Shown here piece after piece: positions 34,261-45,438 of a stretch of DNA of 64,000 nt (positions are counted from its first letter, which is position 1; each line of letters starts with the position of its first letter). The notes under the pieces were generated by a model. That model was given only the letters and a program-made list of their open reading frames with translations. It was not told the origin of the DNA and did not search any database. The translations under genes were made by a program, and so were the position numbers. Source of the DNA: Larix kaempferi. Lineage: Eukaryota > Streptophyta > Pinopsida > Pinales > Pinaceae. Location of the stretch: assembly GCA_027924585.1 (NCBI GenBank), contig BSBM01000179.1, positions 14,356,501 to 14,420,500 on the forward strand. The letters run 5' to 3'.

Positions 34261-37200
34261 TTACTTGTGGCTCGTCCCCGAGCCACTCGCAACATCATCC
34301 TGCTTCATCTGCCTAAGCTTATCCTTTGCTGCCCGTGAGATTGTTGCGAATTGTGCCTTAAGCGCTTTAATACTTTCATCCATGCCTGTTACTTCTTCCT
34401 GCGCTGCGCTTAGCAGTTCAGCTGTTACCAAGGAGTCTTCTGTGCTCTCAATGACTCCTTTACTTGAGGTGAAGCTTTTCACCTTTTTCTCCAGTTCATC
34501 AACCAGATGTGCGACTTTGCTTTCGTGCGGACGAACTTCGTTAGATAGGTTGATCTATTGTTCTCTGTACTTCTGCACTTGCTGTTGAAATTGCGTGATT
34601 TCTCCTTTCTTCCTTATCTTTGCAAGAGCACTCAAGCCCTTGTACTCTTCTTCAGCTCTTGATATCGCATCTTCAAAGTGCTTAATATGCTGATTGAGCT
34701 CAGCTTTCTGTGGGAGCTCCTCGAGCTCCAGCCATGTTTTTGATGCATCCTCTAGGATAGCCTCTGTTGCTTCCACTCGACACTGCATCTGTGTCTGCAC
34801 AATTCTGAGAGCTTGCACTCTTGCTTCTTGGATTTCCTCTGGAGTAAGAGGCCTATTCGCTTCCAGTGCAGCAATCCTTGCTTGATATTCTTCCTCCATC
34901 TTTTTCTTCTCTTCATCTAGAGCCTTTGCTCTTTCCGCTATTTTTCTGATCTTTTGAGTTATTTCTAACTCAGGCCTGATATCGCACTGCGGAAGTTCTG
35001 CTGCGATATTCTTTAAAACAAGAGAGACATCCTGCTCCCGCTGAACATATTGCGTCAACTGGGCACTCTCTGCCTCATGCTGTGCAATGAGCTACACATT
35101 TTCGTTAGAAAGTAAAACATTATGCTCATATGTGACTTGTTCTCTGTGCCTCAGCTCCGTGCCTATCTGCTGGAAAATTTCGTACAACTGGTCCACAGGT
35201 ACTTCTGGTAGGTTCACCTCAAGAGGATGAACCATCTGTACTTCCATAGGAACAGGGAACTTAATGCTTCCCGGCGGTATACGAACAATGTTCGTGCGGT
35301 CCCTTGCAATACTTTCTTCTCTGGTCTGTAAAGGGGGCTGCGAACTTTCTGCTATTGCGGTTGGAGCTGGCTGAATCTGCATGGAAGCAGTCTTCTCAAT
35401 TATTGCCTTCAGCTCTCGCAATTTCTTGTCAAGGCTTATGCGCATCAGATCCTGCGATGACTGAATCGCAGCGAATTTATCCCGCATCTTCTCATGTATT
35501 CTGCTGGCGATGAGATCATACTCATCCTCTGTCATGATCGGTGCCTGTGGTTCTTCGAAAGTAACCGCCTTTGTTCTCTTCTTCTTTGCTCGCACCGGAG
35601 AAGGGCCTTCAGTACCCTTTCTCTTAGAACCTATTGGTTCTTTCACTTTATCTTTGGGATCTATCTCCGGAACATCTTCTGGATCCTCAACTGGAGTATC
35701 AACTGGAACTAGGCCAGAGGATAGGTCATCATACATCTGCTTCATTTCCTCATCAAAACAGTTCTTAATGGTGTCTTCAACCTGCTGGATTTCCATGCGA
35801 TATGGTCCAGGGGCCCATTCCTTATGTTTCCTGAATCCCTTGGGTCTAATATATGTTTTATCCCTGTCGACTTTAAATTCCAGCTTGGACTGATAAAGAT
35901 CAACGACCGGCGAGTCAACACGCGGAATCGTTGCTACGGACTCAAGCAATAGCATATAATAGTCATGGAATACCATTGCATTATTCTTGTGCTTCTCTGG
36001 GTGACTACTCGCCCATAGATTTGAATACCTCGTGCCTCTGCACGCCCCTGGTGCCAGTTGTGGAAACTGCGAATTGGGCGGCTCTTTCCATCCAATAAAA
36101 GCCATAAGGATCAGCAGCCACGAGAAGTGGAAGCTGTGAAGAGGATCCTGCTGCGCCTGCGCACAGTCTTGAAAGAAACTATTCAGCAAAAATAAACTCC
36201 AGTTGTAAGGTTTACCTTTTATGACTTCAATCGCTAGGCGGATAACTGAGCCTGTGACTTCCTTTGGCCTCACCTTGAGGAGGAGCTTTCCTGCCAACAG
36301 ACTAACAGTAAATCACAAGGCGTCATCCTGTATTGAGTTGACATCGTAGGCGCGACCTCCTCTTTGCAGCTTATACTCCGCAACCTGCTTGGTTGAGAGC
36401 CTGGTATCCTTTGTGGCGCCATCGATATTTATCTGGGGGTCGAAGCCAGTCTTCGACAGACCGGTAATGCGGTGAATAAGGTCAACATTAACATCTATCC
36501 GGTTACCCAACCATAAGTAACCACCATGCACACATGAGAGTAGCATCCGCACTACAGCATTTACCTCTGAGCCTCGTCCAAAGTGTGGGATGTCCAGGAG
36601 ATTGAGCAGTCCCGACGGTGTTAAATGGCTTGCATGGTCCATGGGGACGAACTCATCGCGCTCTGTCCTTGGGTTCCTCTGAATCGTCATATAACGATCG
36701 CGACGGAAGTGTGGGTAAAGCTTATAATTTCTCAGATTATAATCAGTGAACTTAATAGCATGCATGTTCCCCCACAGGTTACCTTCTTCCTTCACTCGCT
36801 TATCCAGTGGTGGGAGTACGAGTTCATATCTAAAGTCTTTCGGAAGGACAATTGCTGGTGCATTTTCCATCCTTGGCGGAAAGTATACGGTAGCGACTGT
36901 GACTTCTTCCGGAAGTTCCTGCTCCGGTTCTTCTGACTCTGTGCTACTCGGGGTCTCGCTAGGCTCCATATTAGCTAAGGTTCTTGGTGACTGCCGTGTG
37001 GATGGAGAATCAGCAGTAACTTTCTTTCCTTTCTTAGCCACAGCTGAAGTCATAGCACACTCAATTCCACCCCTTTGGAATCTCTGCAACACGTCTTCGA
37101 GAGGCTCGTCTGGTGCGAGGAACCTTCCCCTGTGGTACTCTGGACTTCCTATGATTACTAATCTGATACAAATCAAAGTCTGCAACTGTTTTTGGCTTCC

Positions 37201-37398
37201 CTGCTAAGAACTCTGCTGAGAATACGCTTGGCTCGTCTCAAATGCGCTCAACTCTTTCGGTAAAAATGACCAAGTAGCCCCGTTCTTTGAATAAGACATG
37301 TATTTATCATAAGGCGGGAACTTCAAACGGCAACGGACCAGTAAACTGGACCCGTTGGCGGCATTTAATGCATAGACAAGACAGCACCCCGCGCCCAT
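34261..37398 (-). pseudogene. Element D extra 3' frame, about 1,040 codons with four stops
   Basis: A single reading phase runs from ATG at 37396-37398 to TAA at 34261-34263. It is broken only by TAG 37204-37206, TGA 36313-36315, TAG 35092-35094 and TAG 34555-34557. There is no frameshift and the protein sense continues across each stop. The N-terminal third is globular (AIVLPKDFRYELVLPPLDKR, LIHRITGLSKTGFDP). A basic bipartite stretch KRKGTEGPSPVRAKKKRTK near 35600 looks like a nuclear localisation signal. The last 500 residues or so are charged coiled coil (ERAKALDEEKKKMEEEYQAR). No signal peptide or membrane segment is seen, so it is unlikely to be an envelope protein. It occupies the place of the extra or env-like frame of some plant gypsy groups. 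Function unknown. Confidence 0.75.
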
Positions 37399-37808
37399 TT
37401 ATTGAAAACGCCATTTGAAATTTCGCTGGGAAACTGTGCGCTGGAGTGATGTCGCATCAGATTTTCCAAATCTAGAAGAATCGTCGTATTGCTGCCAAAT
37501 CTTAGTACAACAGATACTTGTCAGTCGTACACTTAATGCTTGTCAGAAGGTGAAGTGACTAGCCCTCTGAGCAATTCAAAAATTGGTATCGCATCGATCT
37601 GTTTTCTGTCTTCTGCGATACGATATCGCAACGCCTGGAAATGCAAAGTGCAAAAAAACTCGCATCGTATCAAAATTATCGCAACAACCAGAAAAGCTTG
37701 CTGCGAATTCTTACCTAAAGTATTTCCCGGTGTAGACTCCTTAGGGTGCGATGCCTCATTTCAACTACACTGGACATCTGCACCATTTGCTTCTTTTCTG
37801 GGCTAGGG
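37399..37808 (-). other. Spacer between gag-pol and extra frame, rich in TGCGATA
   Basis: No coding sense on the minus strand. Several TGCGATA or TATCGCA words occur (for example 37613-37631 with TGCGATACGATATCGCA, and further ones near 37678), echoing the LTR hairpin motif. It may hold a splice acceptor or promoter for the extra frame, but I cannot identify one with confidence. Confidence 0.5.
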
Positions 37809-40800
37809 CTAGGAGGTAGCATGGCCTTCACAATACAGCTTAAGCCTACTGCCATTGATCAAGGTAGGAAGAGACTCCCTACTCATAGTACGAAGCTGGA
37901 TAGCACCTCCATCTGTTATGTGCTGAATTTGATATGGCCCTAACCAATGAGTCTTGAATTTTCCAGGGAACTTTATAAACTTACTGTCATAAAGGAGTAC
38001 CAAGTCTCCAAGCTGAAAGGTTTTGTTCTTGATATGCCTATCATGCCAAGCTTTTTCTCGTGCTTTCTGCACTTTCTGATGGAATCCTGCGATAAATCTG
38101 TCTTCCTCCAGATTGAGCAGCTGAGCCAATCTCTCCTCTAAAGTATCAGAATCAGCCATCTCTGTAAGTTGAGCAATCCTTAGACTGGGTAAGATGTATT
38201 CCATAGGCATAACAGCCTCTTGTCCATATACCAGGCTGAAAGGTGTGTGTCTTGTTAATTTCTTGCACGTGGTCCTGTAAGCCCATAATACAGCATTAAC
38301 TCTAAGGTCCCAATCATCCCTTTGACTGTTACAGATCTTTGTCAGAGCATGTTCGAGTATCTTATTGAAAGCCTCCACCGTACCATTAGCTTGAGGGTGG
38401 TAAGGTGTACTCTTATGGTGCTGGATTTCAAATTCCTCTGTCAAGGCTTCTATGGTGCAATTCAAAAAATGTGTGCCTTGATCACTCATCAAAGTCACTG
38501 GGCATCCAAATCTAGTGATGATGTTTTCAAAAATAAATTGTGCTGCTGTAGCAGCATCACAATTCCTGACTGGTTTTGCCTTAGCCCACCTGGTGAGGTA
38601 TTCTGTTGCTGTAATAATATATCTCGCACCAGTTCGTTTTCCTGGGGGGTTAATAGGACCCACAAAGTCTATATCCCACTTATCGAATGCGCATAGCGTT
38701 ATCTGTGGTCGCAACGGCATTTCATCTCTTCTGGAGGGCTTTCCTGTCCTCTGGCAGATGTCGCATGATCTGCAAAACTCTTTACTGTCTTTATGTAATG
38801 TAGGCCACCATAATCCGGCTGATAGGATTTTCTGAGCAGTAGGCTTCCCTGCGAAATGACCTCCTGCGATGCCCGAATGTGCTTCCTTAAGAATGGTCTG
38901 TTTCTCGTGGGGCATAACGCATCTGCGCAAAATTTCATCTGGGCCCAGCTTATAGAGATGTCCTGCAATCAAGGTGAAGTCTGCTGCTTTCACCACTAAT
39001 TGTTTCTTTTGTTGCTTAGTAAACTCAGACGGTGCCCACCCTGTAGTGAGAAACTGAAGTATGTCTTCATAATATTCGTCTGCGACCTGAATAGAAAACA
39101 ATTGCGCATCAGGCAAGTTGTCCTCTAAGTTACTTGGTTCTTCGCCTGAGTCTGTCCTTGACAGGTGATCAGGTCCTGCATTTAGTCTTCCTGGCTTGAC
39201 AATGATTTCGAAATCATATTCCTGAAACAACAATAGCCATCTGCATATTCTTCCCCCTAACACCGGCTTATTGACCAAGTACTTTAATGCAGAATGGTCA
39301 GTGAACATCTTGAACGGGGCACCCAACAGATAGTGCCGAAATTTCTGTAGAGCATACACCATTGCTAACCCTTCCCTCTCTGTGGTGGTGTAATTCTTCT
39401 CAGCTATCGATAATCTCCTGCTCGAGTATGCGATAGGGTGATCAATACCCCCTTCTCCTGGTTGCGTGAGAATAATGCCTAGTGCGATGCCAGATGCATC
39501 CACATGAACATGAAAAGGCTTGTTCCAATCTGGAAATACCAAAATAGGTGTTGTAACCATTTTTTCTTTAAGAGTGTCGAGACTCCTCTGACATTCCTCA
39601 TTCCACTGAAATCTGATATCCTTCTTCAATAATTTCTCCATTGGTGCGGTAATCTTGGCATAACCTTTAATAAACTTTCTGTAGTACCCGGTATGACCAA
39701 GTGTAGTTCTCAGTTGCTTTACTGAGTTAGGTGCTGGTAAATTGACAATGATGGCGATCTTCGCAGGGTCTACCATCAAGCCTTGTCTGCACACAATGTG
39801 ACCCAACAACGTACCAAAAGGCGCACAAAATATACATTTTTTTAAGTTAAGGGAAATCTGGTGCTGTCTACATTTTTCAAACATTAATCTCAGATTTCCT
39901 ATGTGCTTCTTTAGTAGTCCAAATACAGTCCAATCATCAAAATAAACTTCTAGAAATCGATGGATGTAGTCCTTAAAGACAGCAACAACTACTCTAGAAA
40001 AAATTGCTGGGGCATTCTTAAGACCAAAGGGCATTACCGTATACTGAAAGGAGCCCCATTCTGTCGCAAACGTGGTCTTGTGCCTGTCATCTGGATGGAT
40101 TCTTATCTGGTGATAGCCTGAAAAGCCATCAGTGAATGAATATATTTCTTGTCCTCCAACATTGTCTAAGACTTCATCAGTGAAGGGTGTCGGAAATGGG
40201 TCATGCAGCGATGCATCATTCAGTTTGCGCAAGTCGACACAGATCCTGATGTCTCCTTTTGTTTTCTTTTCTTGTACTACCATGGGACTAACCCACTCAC
40301 TTTCTTCAACAGGCTCAATGATGCCTGCTGCTAGCATCTTATCTATTTCATCTTTTACTTTTGCTTTATACCGCGGGTTCAACCTGTATGGACGTTGCTT
40401 AACCGGCTTAGCATCCTCCTTAAGCGGTATCCTCATGACTCCTAAGTCACCCACTATTCCCTTCATTTCTGTAAAGTTGGTAGGAAATAGGTCCTGATAC
40501 TCATGTAGTAGGTCTGTGATTTGGCCAATTGTCTCATCATCCCAATAATCTCCAATAGAGGCAAACTTAGGTTCTGTTTCTGTGCCAATATTGCTCATTT
40601 TAATCTTGATTGGTTCTGTTACAGCTGGGATTTCCAGGTGTGGACCTTCAACTTCACGCGTACCTTCGGTTTCTGCGATATTGACACTGCGAGGATCTTC
40701 ATCCTCATCGCCTGAATCTTGTGCGAAGTTGTAACATTCCAAAGCATGTTCCATCTGAATAGCCCACTCGGGTTGTGAATCCGCTGGTAATGTGCAATCC

Positions 40801-43800
40801 TCAAATATTTTAGTCTTTATGATCTTCAAGGCCCGATCAATGCTTGGATACTCAGATTCAAAACTGAAAGTAAGCAAAAAATTTTCAATCATAATAGGCC
40901 ATGAGATAGTTCCTTTTCTTAGCTCTGTTTCTGTATACCAGTTCCTTGGAACTGTATCCAGTGTGTGGATAAACAAATGAACCCATTCATCTGCTGGAAT
41001 TTTTAACCAACTCTGTTCACAGATCATAATGTGTGTTCTGGGATCACTTTCTCCTGTGTATTTCTGCTGTGTACAGTCTCTTTCTTTAGAGAATCTGATA
41101 CGCATCAGTCTATTACAATCATACCACGATGTGATATGTTCCTTGTGTGTGTACCACCATCTTGTAGGTGTGGCTCTAACTGCGAGATCAAAAACCTCCA
41201 TCCTCTGCTCTTGAGGAATCTCTTGTTCAAACTGTTGTAAGAAATCATTGACGTCCGCTAATCCATCAAAAGTTGGAATATACCTATTTTCTGCCCCAAT
41301 CCATCGCAGTGATTTAGTCATGAATGCGCATCTGCGAGTAGAAACTTCGTGGAGTCTATTTTGCCAATTCTCTAAGCCGACATCTGAATCTGATGTGCAT
41401 GAGCTATCGCATCTCCAGCTAATATGTCCATCGGCTGTAGGATCAATGTAATCTGTCTGATTAGAAGTCATCTGGTACAAATATTCCATGTTATGCACCT
41501 CCTCTTCCGCTTTGATCGGCTCAATGTAGCGAGGACCCTGTAGGGGGTCTAGTGGTGCGATAACCCGGACTTGAGCATCTTCAAATGTCATCTGCCTTTT
41601 CTTCAAGTTGATAACATCCTTGTTATCAAAAGCCCAATCAATACCTAATAGAGCTGGATAGGGTTTGTTATCACCAATAATTTCTATGACCTCAAAATCT
41701 GCATACGTGTGAACTCCATCGATGTCCACGGGGACATGCGATAGGCGACCCATCGGTGATATTCTTTGCTGATTGGCTAGTCTCAGATGGATAGGGGATC
41801 TGCTTAGTTTTGGACTACCCATCTGTTCCCATGTCTGCTTAGTCAAGACATTTACTTCTGATCCTAAATCTAGGATAACCTCATCCATTTCAAATAGTCC
41901 GATCTGCGTTGTGAGCCTCATCTCTCTTCCTGTCCTTGTATGGCCCATTATATGGTGAATAGTTCGCTGTGTGTTGCTCAAGGAAGGGCTCTGTTGACAT
42001 TGATCAATAACTTTCTGAAGTTCCTCTACAGCTTTCCCATTTCTCAGAAGTTTCAAACAACCTTGCAGGAAGGACTGTACACTTCCTGTCAATACCTCTT
42101 CGTCGCATCTTCCAGATATGCTAGCCTGCGGTATCTGTACAGTACTAACATCATGTGGTAGCTTCCGCGGTATACCCTGAGATGGTAATAATAGTGATCT
42201 GGAATGTGTCTGTTCAGCAAAGGAGGTCTTAGTTTGCTGAAATGCCTCCTTATTCTTCTGTAGATCAAGTGGGATAGGTTTTTCTGGAGCTTTGCGCACC
42301 CACTGCGTTCCTGTCGTTTTTTTCTCATCCTGCGATATGTTACTTGTAGAGAGACCACTGCGAGTTACAATATTAACTCGTGGTTCTGTTTCTTTCTGCT
42401 CGGCAGTGATAAACTGGATAGTCTGATTGGTTGCTGGCTTGGCGTCCTTGATCTTAGCTATCAATATGGGACACTCCTCTATTGTATGATCATAAGATTT
42501 ACAATACTTGCATGTTGTAGTGGGGTTCTGGCAGTCCCTAGCGTAATGTCCTGTACCTCCACAATTATAACAGGTAATAGGTCCACGGCCACGGCCAGAT
42601 TCATAGCCTCCTCCACGTCCTCGACCTCTGAAATTTCCTCCACGGCCTCCCTGAGCCGGATCAATTTGTGGACGTACTGATGGTCCAGATGCTTCTGATT
42701 GGACTCTGTAAAGGTCATGCTTTCTTTCTATCATTAACTCATAAGCTCTACAGTTGTTTTCGTCATGTCCAACAGATTTACAAAAATTGCAATATAGGTT
42801 CTTTGGTGTCTGCACATATTTCTGAAAGAGTGGACATTCCTGAGGTCTGTGTCCTCTAGTTCTACAAATCTCACACCATGGCCCCTGATTCTGCATCAAC
42901 GGGTTAGGAGCTCTGCTGGCGAGATAGTCAACAAAGACAGGGCAGTTATCCTTACTATGTCCCTGCGCTTTACACTTAGTACACCAAATTTCATGCGCAA
43001 CCTCCTTTCCTTTCTTAATTTCATGCATCTGTAAGGTGAGGTTAGCTAGCTGATTTTGCAGATTAGTGATACCTGTGTTAGTCTCTGCTAGGGGTGAAGC
43101 CTCTAGTTTCATTGCCATTTCTAATGCTTCATCTTGTGTATTTAATTTCTGTTGCATTAGTGGAAGTCTGATGTGTGGTAACATTGCTGCGATAAACCAC
43201 TCTTTATGCTGTTGAGGCGCAAGCTCAAAGCTTACCTGATCAACGAGGGTTTTGAATCTCTGGTCAAAATACCAAACAGTCTCCGTAGGCAATTGCTTAA
43301 TATCTTTAAGTTCTGCTATGCACTGTGACTTGGATTTAGGTTTTTTAAACTCTTTGATCATAGCAGTTCTGACCTGTGCAAGCGTTCTGTTATGTCCAGT
43401 GGTATACTTCATATACCAAGTTAATGCTCTTTCTCTGAATGTGGTGGCCAGCTGGACAAGCTTGACATTATCATCTTGTATTTGCTTAATGGTCCATATG
43501 GCTTCGCATAGGAACCAGTGCTGCTCAGGGTCCTCCGACCCTGTACCTTTGAATGTTGGTAACTTCATATCATCTCCCATTCTGTTTCTAGGTGGTGGGT
43601 TCTGGTGTGCTGTATTACTACCACTCGGCGGTGTAGATGTAGAGGGTGTAGCGGTAGTATGCGCTGTATGAGAGCTACTGGACGGGGTTCCTGCGGGATT
43701 ACTCTGAGTTCCGACTGGTTTTTTAGGAGTCCTAGGGTTCTGAATCTGCTGTCTAGGGTTACCTAAACTGTTTTCTTCAGAAGAAGATGAATCATTGACT

Positions 43801-43865
43801 CTATATCTTTTACCACTACGTGTATGTCCAAGATGCTCGTAATCACTCTCAGAGTCTACTGACAT
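37809..43865 (-). CDS. gag-pol: Element D Gag-Pol polyprotein, 2018 codons, intact
   Basis: The ATG at 43863-43865 opens a frame with no stop to TAG 37809-37811. Domains in order, with residues: capsid-like Gag about 100-255; five CX2CX4HX4C knuckles at 295-308, 331-344, 359-372, 432-445 and 452-465, with an Arg-Gly-rich linker at 406-428; protease with DLGS at 666-669; a second gag-like domain about 860-1025; RT about 1155-1335 with YFDD at 1308-1311; RNase H about 1450-1530 with Asp1456 (VDAS) and Asp1523 (FTDHS); integrase with HHCC finger about 1653-1704 and catalytic Asp1733, Asp1795, Glu1831 (35 residues apart, as expected). There is no chromodomain. All catalytic motifs look usable. 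Gag and Pol are in one frame, so no frameshift is needed. Expression would start from the 5' LTR; an in-frame pre-gag segment lies just upstream behind two TAG codons. Confidence 0.95.
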   Translation of the reverse strand: MSVDSESDYEHLGHTRSGKRYRVNDSSSSEENSLGNPRQQIQNPRTPKKPVGTQSNPAGTPSSSSHTAHTTATPSTSTPPSGSNTAHQNPPPRNRMGDDMKLPTFKGTGSEDPEQHWFLCEAIWTIKQIQDDNVKLVQLATTFRERALTWYMKYTTGHNRTLAQVRTAMIKEFKKPKSKSQCIAELKDIKQLPTETVWYFDQRFKTLVDQVSFELAPQQHKEWFIAAMLPHIRLPLMQQKLNTQDEALEMAMKLEASPLAETNTGITNLQNQLANLTLQMHEIKKGKEVAHEIWCTKCKAQGHSKDNCPVFVDYLASRAPNPLMQNQGPWCEICRTRGHRPQECPLFQKYVQTPKNLYCNFCKSVGHDENNCRAYELMIERKHDLYRVQSEASGPSVRPQIDPAQGGRGGNFRGRGRGGGYESGRGRGPITCYNCGGTGHYARDCQNPTTTCKYCKSYDHTIEECPILIAKIKDAKPATNQTIQFITAEQKETEPRVNIVTRSGLSTSNISQDEKKTTGTQWVRKAPEKPIPLDLQKNKEAFQQTKTSFAEQTHSRSLLLPSQGIPRKLPHDVSTVQIPQASISGRCDEEVLTGSVQSFLQGCLKLLRNGKAVEELQKVIDQCQQSPSLSNTQRTIHHIMGHTRTGREMRLTTQIGLFEMDEVILDLGSEVNVLTKQTWEQMGSPKLSRSPIHLRLANQQRISPMGRLSHVPVDIDGVHTYADFEVIEIIGDNKPYPALLGIDWAFDNKDVINLKKRQMTFEDAQVRVIAPLDPLQGPRYIEPIKAEEEVHNMEYLYQMTSNQTDYIDPTADGHISWRCDSSCTSDSDVGLENWQNRLHEVSTRRCAFMTKSLRWIGAENRYIPTFDGLADVNDFLQQFEQEIPQEQRMEVFDLAVRATPTRWWYTHKEHITSWYDCNRLMRIRFSKERDCTQQKYTGESDPRTHIMICEQSWLKIPADEWVHLFIHTLDTVPRNWYTETELRKGTISWPIMIENFLLTFSFESEYPSIDRALKIIKTKIFEDCTLPADSQPEWAIQMEHALECYNFAQDSGDEDEDPRSVNIAETEGTREVEGPHLEIPAVTEPIKIKMSNIGTETEPKFASIGDYWDDETIGQITDLLHEYQDLFPTNFTEMKGIVGDLGVMRIPLKEDAKPVKQRPYRLNPRYKAKVKDEIDKMLAAGIIEPVEESEWVSPMVVQEKKTKGDIRICVDLRKLNDASLHDPFPTPFTDEVLDNVGGQEIYSFTDGFSGYHQIRIHPDDRHKTTFATEWGSFQYTVMPFGLKNAPAIFSRVVVAVFKDYIHRFLEVYFDDWTVFGLLKKHIGNLRLMFEKCRQHQISLNLKKCIFCAPFGTLLGHIVCRQGLMVDPAKIAIIVNLPAPNSVKQLRTTLGHTGYYRKFIKGYAKITAPMEKLLKKDIRFQWNEECQRSLDTLKEKMVTTPILVFPDWNKPFHVHVDASGIALGIILTQPGEGGIDHPIAYSSRRLSIAEKNYTTTEREGLAMVYALQKFRHYLLGAPFKMFTDHSALKYLVNKPVLGGRICRWLLLFQEYDFEIIVKPGRLNAGPDHLSRTDSGEEPSNLEDNLPDAQLFSIQVADEYYEDILQFLTTGWAPSEFTKQQKKQLVVKAADFTLIAGHLYKLGPDEILRRCVMPHEKQTILKEAHSGIAGGHFAGKPTAQKILSAGLWWPTLHKDSKEFCRSCDICQRTGKPSRRDEMPLRPQITLCAFDKWDIDFVGPINPPGKRTGARYIITATEYLTRWAKAKPVRNCDAATAAQFIFENIITRFGCPVTLMSDQGTHFLNCTIEALTEEFEIQHHKSTPYHPQANGTVEAFNKILEHALTKICNSQRDDWDLRVNAVLWAYRTTCKKLTRHTPFSLVYGQEAVMPMEYILPSLRIAQLTEMADSDTLEERLAQLLNLEEDRFIAGFHQKVQKAREKAWHDRHIKNKTFQLGDLVLLYDSKFIKFPGKFKTHWLGPYQIQHITDGGAIQLRTMSRESLPTLINGSRLKLYCEGHATS
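40791..41288 (-). other. Second gag-like domain between protease and RT of element D
   Basis: Residues about 860-1025 of the polyprotein read [20 protein letters not shown], then [29 protein letters not shown] and later [10 protein letters not shown]. This is the pattern of the retrotransposon gag family (FxG, a Phe-rich helix, A-x-x-WW, then W and a RF box), and parallels residues 103-190 of the same protein ([26 protein letters not shown]). It is not followed by zinc knuckles. Confidence 0.65.
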
Positions 43866-43880
43866 TACAATATCATACTA

Positions 43881-44363
43881 CTATTCATCTGAGGTCATAT
43901 CCAGTACTCCTTTTTCATATAGTAATTGCTTAATGGACAGATTTAGAGAATTTAGGTACTTACCGCGATAACCCTTGAAGAAGTACTGTTCTGCTACGCT
44001 GAAACTCTTTCTCTGATCAACCGCGAACTCTGTGATGAATCCTTCCAGCAAATTCGCAAGCCAGAAATCTACTGCGCGTGAGATGGGATTATCGACACCT
44101 TTCAAGGTCTGAATCAGCCCTGCTGTCCAGACAACTTCTCGATTCTTCTTGAGACCGCTGTTGTCAGCAAGCTTTGATAACCAATCATATAACTCAATAG
44201 CATAGGTTACGAAGAATATCTCATGGGGATCTGTAAAAATGTGCTTCTGTAGCCAAGCCTCAGTGCTCAGTCTAGGATTCTGGTTTTCTTTTACAGCAAA
44301 CTCTCTTTCTTTTGACTCAACCCACTGGTTAAGTTCTTCCTTGGTAGGATGCCAACAGAACAT
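43881..44363 (-). CDS. Element D pre-gag frame, 160 residues
   Basis: ATG at 44361-44363 is the first start after the primer site (44378-44396). The protein begins MFCWHPTKEELNQWVESKER and is mostly helical with mixed charge (AIELYDWLSKLADNSGLKKN, FWLANLLEGFITEFAV, YLNSLNLSIKQLLYEKG). It ends in two consecutive TAG codons (43881-43883, 43878-43880). The next four codons lead in the same phase to the gag-pol ATG. It may originally have been the N-terminus of Gag (a matrix-like part), cut off by the stops, or a separate pre-gag protein such as plant Tat/Ogre elements have. I recognise no domain. Confidence 0.6.
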   Translation of the reverse strand: MFCWHPTKEELNQWVESKEREFAVKENQNPRLSTEAWLQKHIFTDPHEIFFVTYAIELYDWLSKLADNSGLKKNREVVWTAGLIQTLKGVDNPISRAVDFWLANLLEGFITEFAVDQRKSFSVAEQYFFKGYRGKYLNSLNLSIKQLLYEKGVLDMTSDE

Positions 44364-44377
44364 CAGCTTAATGTGTT

Positions 44378-44396
44378 AGTCCCGGCAACGGAACCA
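44378..44396 (-). other. Element D primer-binding site (tRNA-Glu)
   Basis: The minus strand reads TGGTTCCGTTGCCGGGACT, two bases after the 5' LTR. Plant tRNA-Glu ends in AGTCCCGGCAACGGAACCA as I recall it, so all 19 bases would pair. Confidence 0.85.
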
Positions 44397-44646
44397 TTTG
44401 TTAGCCACAGCTGCGTAGACCCGGGTTAGCTGTATTTTCTAGACCAACAGAACCCTTAGCTCACTGGCCCTTTCGGCAACAGGTCGCAAAAGCAACCTGA
44501 AGTCTCACCCGAAGTGATTCTAATGGGTGGCAGAAGACTCAAGTGTCCTCAGCCAGGTTCTGAGGCATCCAGGGTGCTCAAGCCCACCCTTGCTCTCTCC
44601 TCAAGGGCTAACTTATCGCATTCTATTACTCCGGCTATACCCCTGT

Positions 44647-44735
44647 CTTATCGCATCACGCAGGAAGTGCGATAAGTCTTCCCCTCATATGAGCCCGTCT
44701 AACGATACCTAAGATATCGCAGGGTGCGATATCTT
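44647..44735 (-). other. Paired hairpins in element D 5' leader
   Basis: These are the 5' LTR copies of the hairpins at 33012-33100: CTTATCGCA 44647-44655 with TGCGATAAG 44668-44676, and AAGATATCGCA 44711-44721 with TGCGATATCTT 44725-44735. They lie about 250-340 bases upstream of the primer site and so would be in the genomic RNA leader. Confidence 0.75.
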
Positions 44736-45428
44736 CCCCCTTTCTGTCCCTGCGGTATGTTATTCTTAGCCGCTTCCTGGATTAATGCGCGGTTTCACCC
44801 ACCCTTATCTTATTACTGAAGATAGCAATATTATTTAATCTCTAAGCATAACCCTCACTAATGAGCTTGACCCCTGATGTTCTGCAAAGATGTGACTGTA
44901 TAGAGTATTACTTTGAGCATTGTTCTAATTACACCCTTCATGCATTACATTCATTCCATACCCGAGCATTGTCCTTTATTAAACAAAGATCTAGTTCGCT
45001 AGGATTTAGCTATGATTCTCACAATGGTTACACATCAACCAGAACTAAACTGACGACCATATACATTACTTATAAACTGAAGGAAGCATTCATGTATATT
45101 AGAGATAAGTAAATAAGAGCAATAGCTATACAACTACAATTGCGCTACTTAGATAAGCACGTAGAGTAAAACACAGTTCTGTCACAACTCTTTGCAACAG
45201 AGGTCTTCTGGGAAACTCCACCTCATTGGGAGCCCTTCTCTATAGACCTCCCTTCTTCTCCTGGTTCTTACAATGCATTCTCTTTCTTTTTCAATCCCAG
45301 TGGATTGCACAATCTCTTAATGGGTCGGCCCCTGCCTCCGGGGAATGTTCAGACTCTGTATTACAAAGACTCAACTACCCTCTACTTCTGTCACTATGTG
45401 GCCAACCCCTTTTCATATAAAACGACTC

Positions 45429-45438
45429 CTATATATAG
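45429..45438 (-). promoter_or_regulatory. Candidate TATA box of element D
   Basis: CTATATATAG, palindromic, lies in the 5' LTR. It is the best TATA-like match in the LTR. Transcription on the minus strand would begin about 25-35 bases below it, which would place the hairpins and primer site in the leader. Confidence 0.5.

Noticed and set aside
34055-34588. 177-codon plus-strand ORF, and other plus ORFs at 35304-43671
   Set aside because: They lie antisense to the coding frames of element D and are open only because of codon composition on the other strand.
34261-37398. Envelope protein in element D
   Set aside because: The position fits, but no signal peptide, membrane segment or furin-like site is visible, and the coiled coil with a basic nuclear-type stretch argues against it.
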